Shown here: positions 1 to 7,884 of the stretch, one piece after another | Layout of the letters: each line of letters starts with the position of its first letter | Numbering within the stretch: the first letter of the stretch is position 1 | Assembly: GCA_903834765.1 (NCBI GenBank) | Contig: CAILKE010000032.1 | Span: 1 to 32,281, forward strand | Origin: an uncultured Bacteroidota bacterium | GTDB taxonomy: Bacteria > Bacteroidota > Bacteroidia > B-17B0 > Aurantibacillaceae | Direction: 5' to 3' | Length of the DNA stretch: 32,281 nt | Translations under genes and position numbers: made by a program | Notes under the pieces: model-generated | Database searches by the model: none | The model's input: the letters and a program-made list of their open reading frames with translations, nothing else | What the model was told of the DNA's origin: nothing

Positions 1-141
1 GTGTTTGGGCTCAGTGTGAAAGCTCGAACTGACAGAGGTTTCGATTGTCACATCGAGCGCAGTCGAGATGTGTTTGGGCTCAGTGTGAAAGCTCGAACTG
101 ACAGAGGTTTCGATTGTCACATCGAGCGCAGTCGAGATGTA
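1..141. repeat. Two tandem 69-bp intergenic repeats
   Basis: Two nearly identical copies of a 69-bp unit run head to tail (1-69 and 70-138). Each contains the imperfect inverted motif CACATCGA...TCGAGATGTG and the block CTCGAACTGACAGAGGTTTC. The length is a multiple of three, so open frames run through the array and give spurious repetitive peptides. The same family recurs at 575-800 and 2041-2340. From memory, repeats of this look are common between genes in Flavobacteriia and relatives; no function is shown here. Confidence 0.9.
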
Positions 142-173
142 AAACTGATCAACTTCTTTGCACTAAAATTTAT

Positions 174-181
174 TAGATTTG
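174..181 (+). promoter_or_regulatory. Candidate -7 element for the GIY-YIG gene
   Basis: TAGATTTG fits the Bacteroidota -7 consensus TAnnTTTG and ends four bases before the ATG at 186. Transcription would therefore begin at about the start codon, giving a leaderless mRNA. A TTTG at 157-160 sits only 13 bases upstream, so the -33 element is not well placed. Confidence 0.4.
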
Positions 182-185
182 TAAA

Positions 186-548
186 ATGAAGACAGTTAAG
201 TTTCTTTATGTTTATATTTTACATTGCTCTGATAATTCTTTTTATACTGGAATTACCAATAATCCTGAACGAAGATTTAAACAACATCTTTTAGGTATAA
301 ATAAAGAATCGTACACTTATAGTCGACGACCAATAGAATTAGTTTATTGTGAATTGTTCACTGATTTTAATATAGCATTAGAATGGGAGGCTAGAATAAA
401 AAAATGGAGCAGAGCAAAGAAAGAAGCTTTGATTGCTGGTAACTGGAAAAAGTTAAGTGAATTGGCAGCTTGCAAAAATGTTACTAGTCATTTAAATGAA
501 TTTCGCAGGCAAACGGAGATATTGCAAAAGCTGGAAGATAAAACATAG
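186..548 (+). CDS. GIY-YIG nuclease domain protein
   Basis: A 120-aa protein of the short, stand-alone GIY-YIG family (UPF0213/YhbQ-like). The N-terminus reads YVYILHCSDNSFYTGITNN, which holds the YIL and YTGIT signature, followed by an R-rich helix (NPERRFKQH) with the usual catalytic Arg. The expected acidic residue lies in EWEARIKKW around residue 77, and the length is normal for the family. Such proteins are presumed to cut or bind structured DNA, but the role of the small bacterial members is not settled. The gene stands alone between arrays of 69-bp repeats. The ATG is supported by a promoter-like element just before it. Confidence 0.9.
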   Translation: MKTVKFLYVYILHCSDNSFYTGITNNPERRFKQHLLGINKESYTYSRRPIELVYCELFTDFNIALEWEARIKKWSRAKKEALIAGNWKKLSELAACKNVTSHLNEFRRQTEILQKLEDKT

Positions 549-574
549 TTTTAGGGTATAACCTAATAGTTCTC

Positions 575-800
575 GACTGCCACTTCGACTACGCTCAGTG
601 TGACAGCTCGAACTGACAAAGGTTTCGACTGCCACATCGCGAACAGACAGTGGTTTCGATTGTCACATCGAGCGCAGTCGAGATGTGTTCGGGCTTATTG
701 TTCTCGACTGCGCTCGAACTGACAAAGGTTTCGATTGTCACATCGAGCGCAGTCGAGATGTGTTCTGGCTCAGTGTGACAGCTCGAACTGACAAAGGTTT
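575..800. repeat. Degenerate cluster of the 69-bp repeat family
   Basis: Several partial copies of the same family occur here in mixed forms: CACTTCGACTACGCTCAGTG, CACATCGAGCGCAGTCGAG (twice, 75 bp apart), and a truncated copy carrying CTCGACTGCGCTCGAACTG. The cluster fills the space between the convergent GIY-YIG and AAA ATPase genes. Confidence 0.85.
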
Positions 801-818
801 ACATGAAAACTATTTCAT

Positions 819-1979
819 TTAAAAATCTTGCGTCATCAAACTCCTCCAATTCAACGTTTCTCTTCCGATACTTCTTTTTTGATTTTGTGAACCAGCATAC
901 AACAAAATTGATTTTTTAACTTTACTCAAATCACTCCAATAATCCATGTTTTTAAAAAACTCTGTATTAATTGTTTTACCCGATTTAATTTCAATAGGCA
1001 GCAGTTTGCCAGCATTATCAACTATAATATCAATTTCGTGTCCTGTTTTATCTCGCCAATAAAATAAATTAATTGGTAAGCCTGCGTTAGTTCGTTTTTT
1101 TATTAATTCAGTAACAACCATGCCTTCAAAAATTGCTCCTCGTAGTGGATGTGTTTGCAATTGAGAGTTATCTCGAATTCCGAGCAAATAGCATACAATA
1201 GCGGTATCATAAAAATAAACCTTGGGTCTTTTTACAATCGTTTTATTAAAATTTTTATGATGTGGTTTTAGAAGATAAATAATATAACTGCTCTCCAAAA
1301 TTCCTATCCACGACTGAATTGTTTTTACATCTACACCTGTTTCTACAGCTAAAGCACTATTATTTAATTCCTGTCCCGATCGTCCCGCCAACAGTTTGAT
1401 AAATCGCTCGAACACAATTAAATCAGTTATATTTTTAATTTGTCTTACATCTTTTTCAATGTAGGTTCTAATATAATTAGGACACCAATCTGCTGGTGGA
1501 ATTTCCTGATCATAAATTGGCGGATAAAAGCCATTTAGCATTAAAGTATCATCATCATTTGGTAATAGTTTTGCTTTTTTTAATTCTGAAATAGAAAATG
1601 GCAATAAATTAATATAACCAACCCTACCTGCCAAAGTTTGAGAAATAGTTTGTTGCAATAAAAAATTGTTTGAGCCAGAAAGAATAAATAAACCTTTAAC
1701 TTTTGAATTATCTAAAACCTCCTGCAAATAAGAAAACAAAATAGGAACACGCTGTACTTCATCTAAAATAGCACCATTTGGATAAGTTTCCAAAAATCCA
1801 CGAGGATCTTCTAATGCAAAATTACGAGTGTCAGGATTTTCTAAAGACACGTATGGTTTACTTTTAAACACTTGTTTTACTAAGGTTGTTTTGCCTGTTT
1901 GCCTAGCTCCAGTTACAGCAACAGTTTTAAATTTAGAAGCTAAATCTATTAATTTATGTTTTGCAATACGTTGAATCAT
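819..1979 (-). CDS. AAA family ATPase with DUF4143 domain
   Basis: A 386-aa protein of the AAA_14 + DUF4143 type. Walker A is GARQTGKTT at residues 24-32, Walker B is AILDEVQ near residue 72, and a sensor-like LSGSNNFLL follows near 100. The C-terminal half is the DUF4143 part, with a winged-helix-like stretch (SALAVETGVDVKTIQSW) and a PD-(D/E)XK-like core (EIDIIVD...LPIEIKSG). Family members are widespread, patchily distributed ATPases of unclear function, sometimes grouped with mobile or defence genes. The gene is single, next to repeat clusters, and has a large palindrome directly upstream. The ATG at 1979 is preceded by a TATATTTG element. Confidence 0.92.
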   Translation of the reverse strand: MIQRIAKHKLIDLASKFKTVAVTGARQTGKTTLVKQVFKSKPYVSLENPDTRNFALEDPRGFLETYPNGAILDEVQRVPILFSYLQEVLDNSKVKGLFILSGSNNFLLQQTISQTLAGRVGYINLLPFSISELKKAKLLPNDDDTLMLNGFYPPIYDQEIPPADWCPNYIRTYIEKDVRQIKNITDLIVFERFIKLLAGRSGQELNNSALAVETGVDVKTIQSWIGILESSYIIYLLKPHHKNFNKTIVKRPKVYFYDTAIVCYLLGIRDNSQLQTHPLRGAIFEGMVVTELIKKRTNAGLPINLFYWRDKTGHEIDIIVDNAGKLLPIEIKSGKTINTEFFKNMDYWSDLSKVKKSILLYAGSQNQKRSIGRETLNWRSLMTQDF

Positions 1980-1983
1980 AGAT

Positions 1984-1991
1984 CAAATATA
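1984..1991 (-). promoter_or_regulatory. Candidate -7 element for the AAA/DUF4143 gene
   Basis: Read on the minus strand this is TATATTTG, a match to TAnnTTTG, ending four bases before the ATG. The spacing equals that seen at 174-181 and 27093-27100 and implies a leaderless transcript. No TTTG lies exactly 18-19 bases upstream; the large palindrome occupies that place. Confidence 0.45.
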
Positions 1992-2026
1992 TGGAATTTT
2001 TTGGAATTGAATTCCAAAAAATTCCA
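1992..2026. promoter_or_regulatory. Perfect 35-bp palindrome upstream of the AAA/DUF4143 gene
   Basis: Two 17-base arms (left arm TGGAATTTTTTGGAATT) are perfectly inverted around one central G. The element abuts the -7 candidate of the ATPase gene and covers its -33 region. That position fits an operator for a dimeric or tetrameric repressor, or a cruciform. Confidence 0.6.
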
Positions 2027-2040
2027 CTTTTTTTAGTCAC

Positions 2041-2341
2041 TTCGCTCAGGGCAAGAGTGCAAGGAACGAGCGTATCGAGAAGGGCTTTGCGTGTTCTCGA
2101 TACAGCGCAAAAGGCGCGCTTACTCGAACTGACAGAGGTTTCGATACAGCGCAAAGTTTTTGAGTGCCACTTCGACTTCGCTCAGTGTGACAGCTCGAAC
2201 TGACAGAGGTTTTGAGTGTCACATCGAGCGCAGTCGAGATGTGCTCTGGCTCAGTGTGACAGCTCGAACTGACAAAGGTTTCGATTGTCACATCGAGCGC
2301 AGTCGAGATGTGTTCGGGCTCAGTGTGACAGCTCGGGATAA
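2041..2341. repeat. Third cluster of the intergenic repeat family
   Basis: The left half (2041-2160) holds related GC-richer sequence (CTCGATACAGCGCAAA twice). The right half has two CACATCGAGCGCAGTCGAG units exactly 69 bp apart (2220 and 2289) plus one CACTTCGACTTCGCTCAGTG variant. Predicted peptides in any frame here (HIERSRDV-type) are repeat translations, not genes. Confidence 0.88.
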
Positions 2342-2360
2342 TTGAATTTGTATATAAATA

Positions 2361-2397
2361 AAAAGGAGTCATAAACTATGACTCCTTTTGTTTTTTA
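2361..2397 (+). terminator. Strong hairpin with T-run
   Basis: AAAAGGAGTCATA and TATGACTCCTTTT form a 13-bp perfect stem with a 3-base loop, followed by GTTTTTT. It is a good intrinsic terminator on the plus strand. The A-run on its left also makes it usable on the minus strand. Confidence 0.75.
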
Positions 2398-2476
2398 ATA
2401 AACTACATTATTATATACAAAGAACGTACTCAAAAATAAATAAAGGATACGCGACAAAAAAAAAATAATGAAAATT

Positions 2477-2491
2477 TTCCACAGTTTGGAA
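2477..2491. promoter_or_regulatory. TTCCA-N5-TGGAA site, copy 1
   Basis: Inverted arms TTCCA and TGGAA with spacer CAGTT, extended by matching T and A bases outside. It is the first of three such sites within 2.1 kb. Confidence 0.4.
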
Positions 2492-2506
2492 AAAATAAAT
2501 AAGTGC

Positions 2507-2617
2507 ATGATTTTTTTTAAACATCAAGTCATGTATAAAACCATTAATTTTAGTATTAATAAGAGCCTCTATTTGTTGCTACAGAGCTTGCTTGCAGCAC
2601 TATTGGCTAAAAAATAA
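2507..2617 (+). CDS. Possible 36-aa hydrophobic peptide
   Basis: An ATG-initiated frame of 36 codons, from MIFFKHQV at its start to SLLAALLAKK at its end. The second half is strongly hydrophobic and leucine/alanine rich with a lysine tail, as in small membrane or toxin-like peptides. It follows the TTCCA-N5-TGGAA site by 15 bases, and its stop codon is the first arm of a hairpin. No family is recognised, and a chance ORF of this size is quite possible. Confidence 0.22.
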   Translation: MIFFKHQVMYKTINFSINKSLYLLLQSLLAALLAKK

Positions 2618-2645
2618 CGAGAGCTACTACAGCAACTCTCGTTAT
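2614..2645 (+). terminator. Hairpin, possible terminator
   Basis: ATAACGAGAG and CTCTCGTTAT form a 10-bp perfect stem around a 12-base loop, followed by a T-rich but interrupted stretch (ATCACTTTT). It overlaps the stop codon of the possible 36-aa peptide. Confidence 0.45.
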
Positions 2646-2792
2646 ATCACTTTTATTACATTCAAAAAATGTAACTTAAACTAAACATAATAAAATTAAA
2701 ATATAATAAAACACAAATTAAAAAAATCGAAAAATTTTCCAAGAAATGGAAACGAAGATGTAGCTTACATTTTAAACTCGTTTACAAAATGA
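2646..2792. other. AT-rich spacer with one inverted-repeat site
   Basis: No open frame of interest. Apart from the TTCCA-N5-TGGAA site at 2737-2751 nothing stands out. The stretch lies downstream of the LamG-like gene. Confidence 0.5.
2737..2751. promoter_or_regulatory. TTCCA-N5-TGGAA site, copy 2
   Basis: TTCCAAGAAATGGAA differs at one base from the copy at 4507-4521, and the flanking TTTT and AACG bases are also shared. Confidence 0.4.
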
Positions 2793-3515
2793 TTATTCGG
2801 CGCTTAAATATATTTTATTTATTTCCTCTGCGCTTAATGCAACATCCCAAATACCAATGTCATCCAAATCACCAGTAAGATAAGAATTTTTAACGGGTGT
2901 ATTAGTTCCAATTTTAAATACAGCACCAAATACTAATGACAATGAAGAAGGCAGTATTGCATCGGTAATTAAATTTGTTGCAACAAATTTTCCATTAATG
3001 TACACTAAAACAAAACCGTTTTTAAAAACACAAACTATATTAGTCCATTTATTAAAATGATTGCTAAAGCTTATTAAATTATTAGTGTCAAAATTTTCTT
3101 TATTGATATATAAATCTTGTTCATTAGAACAAACTAAAGAATATTCGTTAGACGATTTATCACCTTTAGAAAAAATAACTTGAGAATTATTTAGGTTGAA
3201 TTTTAAATTAGCCCAAACAGAAATTGTAAAATTATTTTTTAATTGCAAGGTATTGTTTTGAATTTCAACTTCAATATGGCTATAAATCCCATCAAAACTA
3301 TATGCTTTATTTTGTACACCAAATCGATCAGTAGTTAATTTGCATCCATGATTAATTGCATAATTGCCATTCATACTTTCGTCATCGGTATTACCATTAA
3401 AAGGCCACCAAGCAACCAAGCCTTTAGTGGGAAGGTAATTAGGAGTTGTTTGAGAACTAACTGAAATAATACATGTAACGTTTAGTAAAAGTATAAGTGT
3501 TATTGTTTTCATCAA
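2793..3515 (-). CDS. Secreted LamG-like (concanavalin-fold) protein
   Basis: A 240-aa protein with a signal peptide (about residues 1-21, hydrophobic core ITLILLLNVTCIISV). After a short linker comes GLVAWWPFNGNTDDESMNG, the typical opening of a LamG-like jelly-roll domain, then YSFDG, the block FTISVWANL near residue 100 and the closing DDIGIWDVALSAEEI. This fold binds sugars or mediates adhesion in many Bacteroidota surface proteins. There is no C-terminal sorting domain, and a LamG domain without a catalytic partner suggests a periplasmic or outer-membrane binding role, which is inference. It lies 77 bases downstream of the Usp gene on the same strand, so the two may be cotranscribed. Confidence 0.85.
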   Translation of the reverse strand: MMKTITLILLLNVTCIISVSSQTTPNYLPTKGLVAWWPFNGNTDDESMNGNYAINHGCKLTTDRFGVQNKAYSFDGIYSHIEVEIQNNTLQLKNNFTISVWANLKFNLNNSQVIFSKGDKSSNEYSLVCSNEQDLYINKENFDTNNLISFSNHFNKWTNIVCVFKNGFVLVYINGKFVATNLITDAILPSSLSLVFGAVFKIGTNTPVKNSYLTGDLDDIGIWDVALSAEEINKIYLSAE

Positions 3516-3592
3516 ATTGGTTTTATATAAATCTTTGTATGGTGTACTAATTTTATTTTTATAATACTAAAAAGAATTATTAAATATACTCA

Positions 3593-4417
3593 TTAATGAA
3601 TTCCACTACTAATACTTTCTCGCTTCATTGGATTGACAGATAGCACAGGTATAGCACTATTTTGTACAATCTTATTAGTTAATGTGCCGAAAAGCATTTC
3701 TTTTAAACTTAGATTTTGTTTATTCATTTGCACAATAAGATCACAGTTATTATTTATTGCATAATTTAAAATAGAATCAGATAAATCATTGCTACATATT
3801 GATTTATTAGAACAACTCACACCTTGGCTTTTAATATATTTTTTTACTTGATTGATGTAAGGCAATAAATCATTTTCGTATTTTTCATTGTTAGGAGGAA
3901 AAACAGAAATGATACTAACAGAAGAATTAAATATTTTAGCTAACTGAATAACAACACCCACTTTTTCTCTACTCTCGGCACTTAAATCAATTTGCATAAG
4001 TATATTTTTACAGACAGATCTATTATCTATTTCACGGATAGTAAAAACCGGACAGGGTGCTTTTTTTAAAAATTTATAAATTTCAGCTGGACTATAAAAA
4101 GGTTGCAATTTCACATCTGTATTTAAATCAACAACAATTAAACTAGATTCAATTTCAATTGCTTTTTGAATAATTGATTTAAAAATATTTCCAGAAATAT
4201 AAACACTATCAACCTCCAAACCTGATTCATTTTTAGTTATGTCAGTAATTTCGATAAGCTCATTTGTTTTTGTATTTTCAGCTTCTAACCCAACGCACAT
4301 AAGCGTTATTTTTGCATTTAATGACTTAGCTAAAGTATATGTTTGTTTAATTGCATTAATTGATTTATTTGTAAAATCAATTACTATAATAATCGAAGCA
4401 TTTCTTTTAAGTATCAT
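3593..4417 (-). CDS. Universal stress protein, tandem UspA domains
   Basis: A 274-aa cytoplasmic protein made of two Usp-like halves (about 1-130 and 135-265). The first begins with the beta-strand IIIVIDFTNKS and ends with CPVFTIRE. The second begins NILMQIDLSAES and ends with EMLFGTLTNKIVQNSAIPVLSV. The nucleotide-binding G-x2-G-x9-G-S/T motif is degenerate in the second half, and I cannot see a complete copy in either, so ATP binding is uncertain. The length is normal for tandem Usp proteins. A TTCCA-N5-TGGAA site lies 90 bases upstream. Confidence 0.88.
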   Translation of the reverse strand: MILKRNASIIIVIDFTNKSINAIKQTYTLAKSLNAKITLMCVGLEAENTKTNELIEITDITKNESGLEVDSVYISGNIFKSIIQKAIEIESSLIVVDLNTDVKLQPFYSPAEIYKFLKKAPCPVFTIREIDNRSVCKNILMQIDLSAESREKVGVVIQLAKIFNSSVSIISVFPPNNEKYENDLLPYINQVKKYIKSQGVSCSNKSICSNDLSDSILNYAINNNCDLIVQMNKQNLSLKEMLFGTLTNKIVQNSAIPVLSVNPMKRESISSGIH

Positions 4418-4506
4418 AACAATATATTTTATAGGTTAATTAATGAAACTAAAGCCTTACTAAATTTATGTCATAAAAACTACAATTATTTTAATTTCAC
4501 CATTTT

Positions 4507-4521
4507 TTCCAAGTAATGGAA
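4507..4521. promoter_or_regulatory. TTCCA-N5-TGGAA site, copy 3
   Basis: TTCCAAGTAATGGAA lies about 90 bases before the Usp start on the upstream side. Its position suits an operator for the Usp-LamG pair. Confidence 0.45.
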
Positions 4522-4684
4522 TAAACGGTGAAATGAATTTTGGAATTTGACCACGTTCTTTAAAAATAAAAAAATAATTAATGGTAAGTGTGTTTGTTTT
4601 TCACTCTCCCACTCTGCTGCATTTGGAGTTTTTATAATTAAAGCTTGAAATTAACTTTTTGAAGGTCGACTAAATAACAAAAAT

Positions 4685-4718
4685 AAAAAATCCTAAACGA
4701 AATCGTTTAGGATTTTTT
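4685..4718 (-). terminator. Intrinsic terminator after tRNA-Ala
   Basis: TCCTAAACGA and TCGTTTAGGA pair perfectly. A-runs and T-runs on the two outer sides make the hairpin usable in both directions. It lies just downstream of the minus-strand tRNA. Confidence 0.8.
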
Positions 4719-4727
4719 ATTTTATTG

Positions 4728-4801
4728 TGGAGAATACCGGATTCGAACCGGTCGCCTCTTCACTGCCAGCGAAGCGCTCTAGCCAAATGAGCTAATCCCC
4801 C
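4728..4801 (-). tRNA. tRNA-Ala (anticodon GGC)
   Basis: A 74-nt cloverleaf on the minus strand. Acceptor GGGGGAT pairs with ATTCTCC with two G-T pairs and discriminator A. The anticodon loop is CTGGCAG, closed by CTTCG/TGAAG, and the T arm contains GGTTCGAATCC. The CCA end is not encoded. It sits after infB on the same strand, 83 bases away. Confidence 0.95.
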
Positions 4802-4884
4802 TTTTTTGAAATTAAAAATGTGAAATTAAAAATTTTAAATAATTACTAATAATTTAAAATCTAACATTTATCATTTAAAATTAT

Positions 4885-7764
4885 TTAAAGCTTAGCTTTA
4901 ATCTCAACCATATCGTATCCTTCAATGATGTCATCAACTTTAATATCGTTAAATCCATCAATATTTAATCCACACTCATAACCAGTAGTTACTTCTTTAA
5001 CATCGTCTTTAAAGCGTTTTAAAGAACCAAGGCCACCAGTATGAATAACAATACCATCACGGATAATTCGAATTTTTGTATTGCGCATTACTTTACCGTC
5101 TAATACATAACATCCTGCAATTGTACCAACTTTAGTAATGTTAAATACTTCTCTAATAATAATGTTACATACAATTTTTTCTTCAAATTCAGGTGCCAAC
5201 ATACCTTCCATCGCAGCCTTAATTTCGTTGATGGCATCGTAAATAATAGAATATAAACGAATATCAATTTCTTCTGTTTCAGCTAATTTACGGGCAGTTA
5301 CAGAAGGACGAACTTGGAAACCAACGATAATAGCATTTGAAGCACTCGCTAACATTACATCTGTTTCACTAATAGCACCAACCGATTTATGAATGATGTT
5401 TACTTGTATTTTTTCAGTAGATAATTTTAATAACGAGTCAGATAAGGCTTCAATAGAACCATCCACATCACCTTTTACAATTAAGTTTAATTCTTTGAAA
5501 TCACCTATTGCTAAACGTCTTCCAATCTCATCTAATGTAATATGTTTTTGAGTACGAATACCTTGTTCGCGTTGCAATTGTAAGCGTTTATTAGCTAATT
5601 CACGAGCTTCACGTTCATCAGACATCACATTAAATTTATCACCTGCTGTAGGGGCTCCATTTAATCCTAGTAATTGAACTGGCATAGATGGGCCAGCTTC
5701 TTTTACATTAATACCATGTTCGTTGGTCATCGCTTTAACTCTGCCACTGTAACAACCTGCTACAACAATATCACCAACACGCATTGTACCTTTTTGAACG
5801 ATAATATCAACGACGTGACCTCTTCCTTTATCTAATTTTGCTTCGATAACAGAGCCCGATGCACGAGATTTTGGATTAGCTTTTAAATCTAATAATTCAG
5901 CTTCTAAAACAACTTTCTCTAACAATAAATCGATGTTTTTACCCATTTTTGCTGATATTTCCTGACACTGTACTTTTCCACCCCATTCTTCTACTAAAAT
6001 ATTCATAGCAGACAAAGCTTCACGTATTTTATCAGGGTTAGCTCCTGGTTTATCAATTTTATTGATTGCTATAATCATTGGAACACCTGCAGCTTGAGCA
6101 TGATTAATTGCTTCTTTCGTTTGAGGCATTACGCTATCATCTGCTGCCACAACAATAATAACAACGTCAGTTACTTTAGCACCACGGGCACGCATAGCGG
6201 TAAACGCCTCGTGACCTGGTGTATCTAAGAACGTGATAGATTTACCACTTTCCATTTTTACATTATAACTTCCAATATGTTGAGTAATTCCGCCTGCTTC
6301 TCCAGCTAATACATTTGATTTACGAACATAATCTAATAAAGATGTTTTACCATGATCAACGTGTCCCATTATGGTAACAATTGGTGGACGTTCTAATAGG
6401 TCTTCTGGGTTTTCAGATTCTTGTTCTTCAATAGCTTCTTGTACTTCTACACTTACAAATTCTGTTTTAAATCCAAACTCTTCTGCTACAATTGCTAATG
6501 TTTCTGCGTCTAATCGTTGATTGATTGAAACAAATAAACCTAAGCTCATACAAGTAGAAATAATTTGAGTAACGGAAACATCCATCATTTGAGCTAATTG
6601 ATTAGCCGAAACGAATTCAGTTACTTGTAATGTTTTCTTTTCTAAATCAGTTTGCTCTTGAGCTTCAACCATTTTATCCCTCACATCATCACGTTTATCA
6701 CGACGATATTTAGATGTTTTAGATTTAGAACCTTTATTACTTAAACGAGCAAGTGTTTCTTTAATTTGTGTTTGAATTTCTTCATCAGTTAAAGCTGGTC
6801 TAGCTTCACGTGGAGTATTTACAGGCTTTCTAGCTCTTGGATCACCATATTTTTCTTTGGCTTTATCCTTTGCTATTTGAGCTTGTTCAGTACCTACTTT
6901 TTTGATTTCTTCAGGGCTTAGTACTCCTTTACGAATACGCTTGCGTTTTTTCTTATCAGCTAAAGAGCCACCAGCAGGAGCACCAGGTCCTTTTTTAACT
7001 TCTTTAATTACAGGTAATTCTATTTTACCCATAATTTTTGGTCCTTCTAATTTTTGATAAACAGTTTCGTGAAATACTTCTTTCTGTTCTTCAGTATTTA
7101 CGGACTCATCATTAACTTGACTTTCAACAGCAACTGAAGAAACAACTTCTTCAACTATCTCTTCTTTTTTCTTTTTACCTTTTGTTGCTTTTGCTTCGTT
7201 ATCAGCTTTTTCTTCAGCTTTTTTCTCGTCTTCTTTTTCCTTTTTTGTTTTTTTATCAGGCTTTGTTTTTTGATTTAAAGTACTTAAATCAACTTTTCCT
7301 AAAACTTTAGGGCCCGATATGGTATTAGTTACATCTTTAGCTTCTTCAACAATTTCAGTTGCAGCAGCAACTTCTGTGGCTTTTTTTGAAGCAGCAATTG
7401 CATCTGATTTTTTCTTTTCCTCAGCAATTTTTAATTCCTCTGCGGCTTTAGCAGATGCTATGGCAGCATCTTTCAAGCGTTGCTCTTCAGCTTCACGTGC
7501 TTTTATGCTTTTAATATCCTCAACAATAAAAGTTTCACGTTTTATTTTAGTTAAGTTTAAGCCAACATGTTGAGCTTCTTCTTTAGCAGATTTATCTCCA
7601 GAAAACTCTTTTGATAATAAAGCATATTCTTCATCACCAATTTTAGCATTTGGATTGTTTTCTACTGGACGACCTTTAGCAGCAAGGAATTCAGCAATTT
7701 TACCCAACGATAAGTTGAATTCTTTTGCTACTTTGCTTAATCGCATTTGTTTTACGTCTGACAT
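4885..7764 (-). CDS. infB: Translation initiation factor IF-2
   Basis: A 959-aa GTPase that places initiator tRNA on the 30S subunit and promotes subunit joining. A short IF2_N-like helix opens the protein ([20 protein letters not shown]). A long, low-complexity Lys/Glu/Ala-rich region runs to about residue 380, followed by a second IF2_N-type segment ([20 protein letters not shown]). The G domain has G1 GHVDHGKT near 466, G3 DTPGHE near 512 and G4 NKID near 568. Domains II to IV and the C-terminal fMet-tRNA-binding part follow. It is the last gene of rimP-nusA-infB, 120 bases after nusA. The extended N-terminus is common in Bacteroidota. Confidence 0.98.
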   Translation of the reverse strand: MSDVKQMRLSKVAKEFNLSLGKIAEFLAAKGRPVENNPNAKIGDEEYALLSKEFSGDKSAKEEAQHVGLNLTKIKRETFIVEDIKSIKAREAEEQRLKDAAIASAKAAEELKIAEEKKKSDAIAASKKATEVAAATEIVEEAKDVTNTISGPKVLGKVDLSTLNQKTKPDKKTKKEKEDEKKAEEKADNEAKATKGKKKKEEIVEEVVSSVAVESQVNDESVNTEEQKEVFHETVYQKLEGPKIMGKIELPVIKEVKKGPGAPAGGSLADKKKRKRIRKGVLSPEEIKKVGTEQAQIAKDKAKEKYGDPRARKPVNTPREARPALTDEEIQTQIKETLARLSNKGSKSKTSKYRRDKRDDVRDKMVEAQEQTDLEKKTLQVTEFVSANQLAQMMDVSVTQIISTCMSLGLFVSINQRLDAETLAIVAEEFGFKTEFVSVEVQEAIEEQESENPEDLLERPPIVTIMGHVDHGKTSLLDYVRKSNVLAGEAGGITQHIGSYNVKMESGKSITFLDTPGHEAFTAMRARGAKVTDVVIIVVAADDSVMPQTKEAINHAQAAGVPMIIAINKIDKPGANPDKIREALSAMNILVEEWGGKVQCQEISAKMGKNIDLLLEKVVLEAELLDLKANPKSRASGSVIEAKLDKGRGHVVDIIVQKGTMRVGDIVVAGCYSGRVKAMTNEHGINVKEAGPSMPVQLLGLNGAPTAGDKFNVMSDEREARELANKRLQLQREQGIRTQKHITLDEIGRRLAIGDFKELNLIVKGDVDGSIEALSDSLLKLSTEKIQVNIIHKSVGAISETDVMLASASNAIIVGFQVRPSVTARKLAETEEIDIRLYSIIYDAINEIKAAMEGMLAPEFEEKIVCNIIIREVFNITKVGTIAGCYVLDGKVMRNTKIRIIRDGIVIHTGGLGSLKRFKDDVKEVTTGYECGLNIDGFNDIKVDDIIEGYDMVEIKAKL

Positions 7765-7884
7765 ATTTCTTTAGTTTCCTTGTCTTTTTTTAGTGTTTTA
7801 AATAAATTGAAACACAGTAATAATAGTTCAAATATGCCTTTTATCTTTGTAAAAGAAGGCTAACTTTTTATGCTTAACAATTTA

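Larger units (their letters stand above)
4418..4727. other. 310-bp intergenic region
   Basis: It contains the TTCCA-N5-TGGAA site at 4507-4521 and, at its right end, the terminator of the tRNA-Ala unit. I find no further gene. The pyrimidine-rich stretch around 4590-4640 is not explained. Confidence 0.5.

Noticed and set aside
1-189. 62-aa open frame in the first repeats
   Set aside because: It is a translation of the 69-bp tandem repeats (VKARTDRGFDCHIERSRDV repeated) and has no independent coding signal.
1-2341. CRISPR array
   Set aside because: The repeats are tandem or degenerate without unique spacers of equal length and no cas genes are present.
1954-2372. Several overlapping small frames on both strands
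   Set aside because: They read through the repeat cluster and the AAA gene upstream region; the peptides are repeat-derived.
4802-4884. Possible infB terminator
   Set aside because: The inverted repeat is made of A and T only (ATTTTAAAT type), too weak to call.
7838-7848. TATCTTTG promoter-like match on the plus strand between infB and nusA
   Set aside because: No plus-strand gene follows; it lies inside a hairpin-like AAGGC/GCCTT region between two minus-strand genes.
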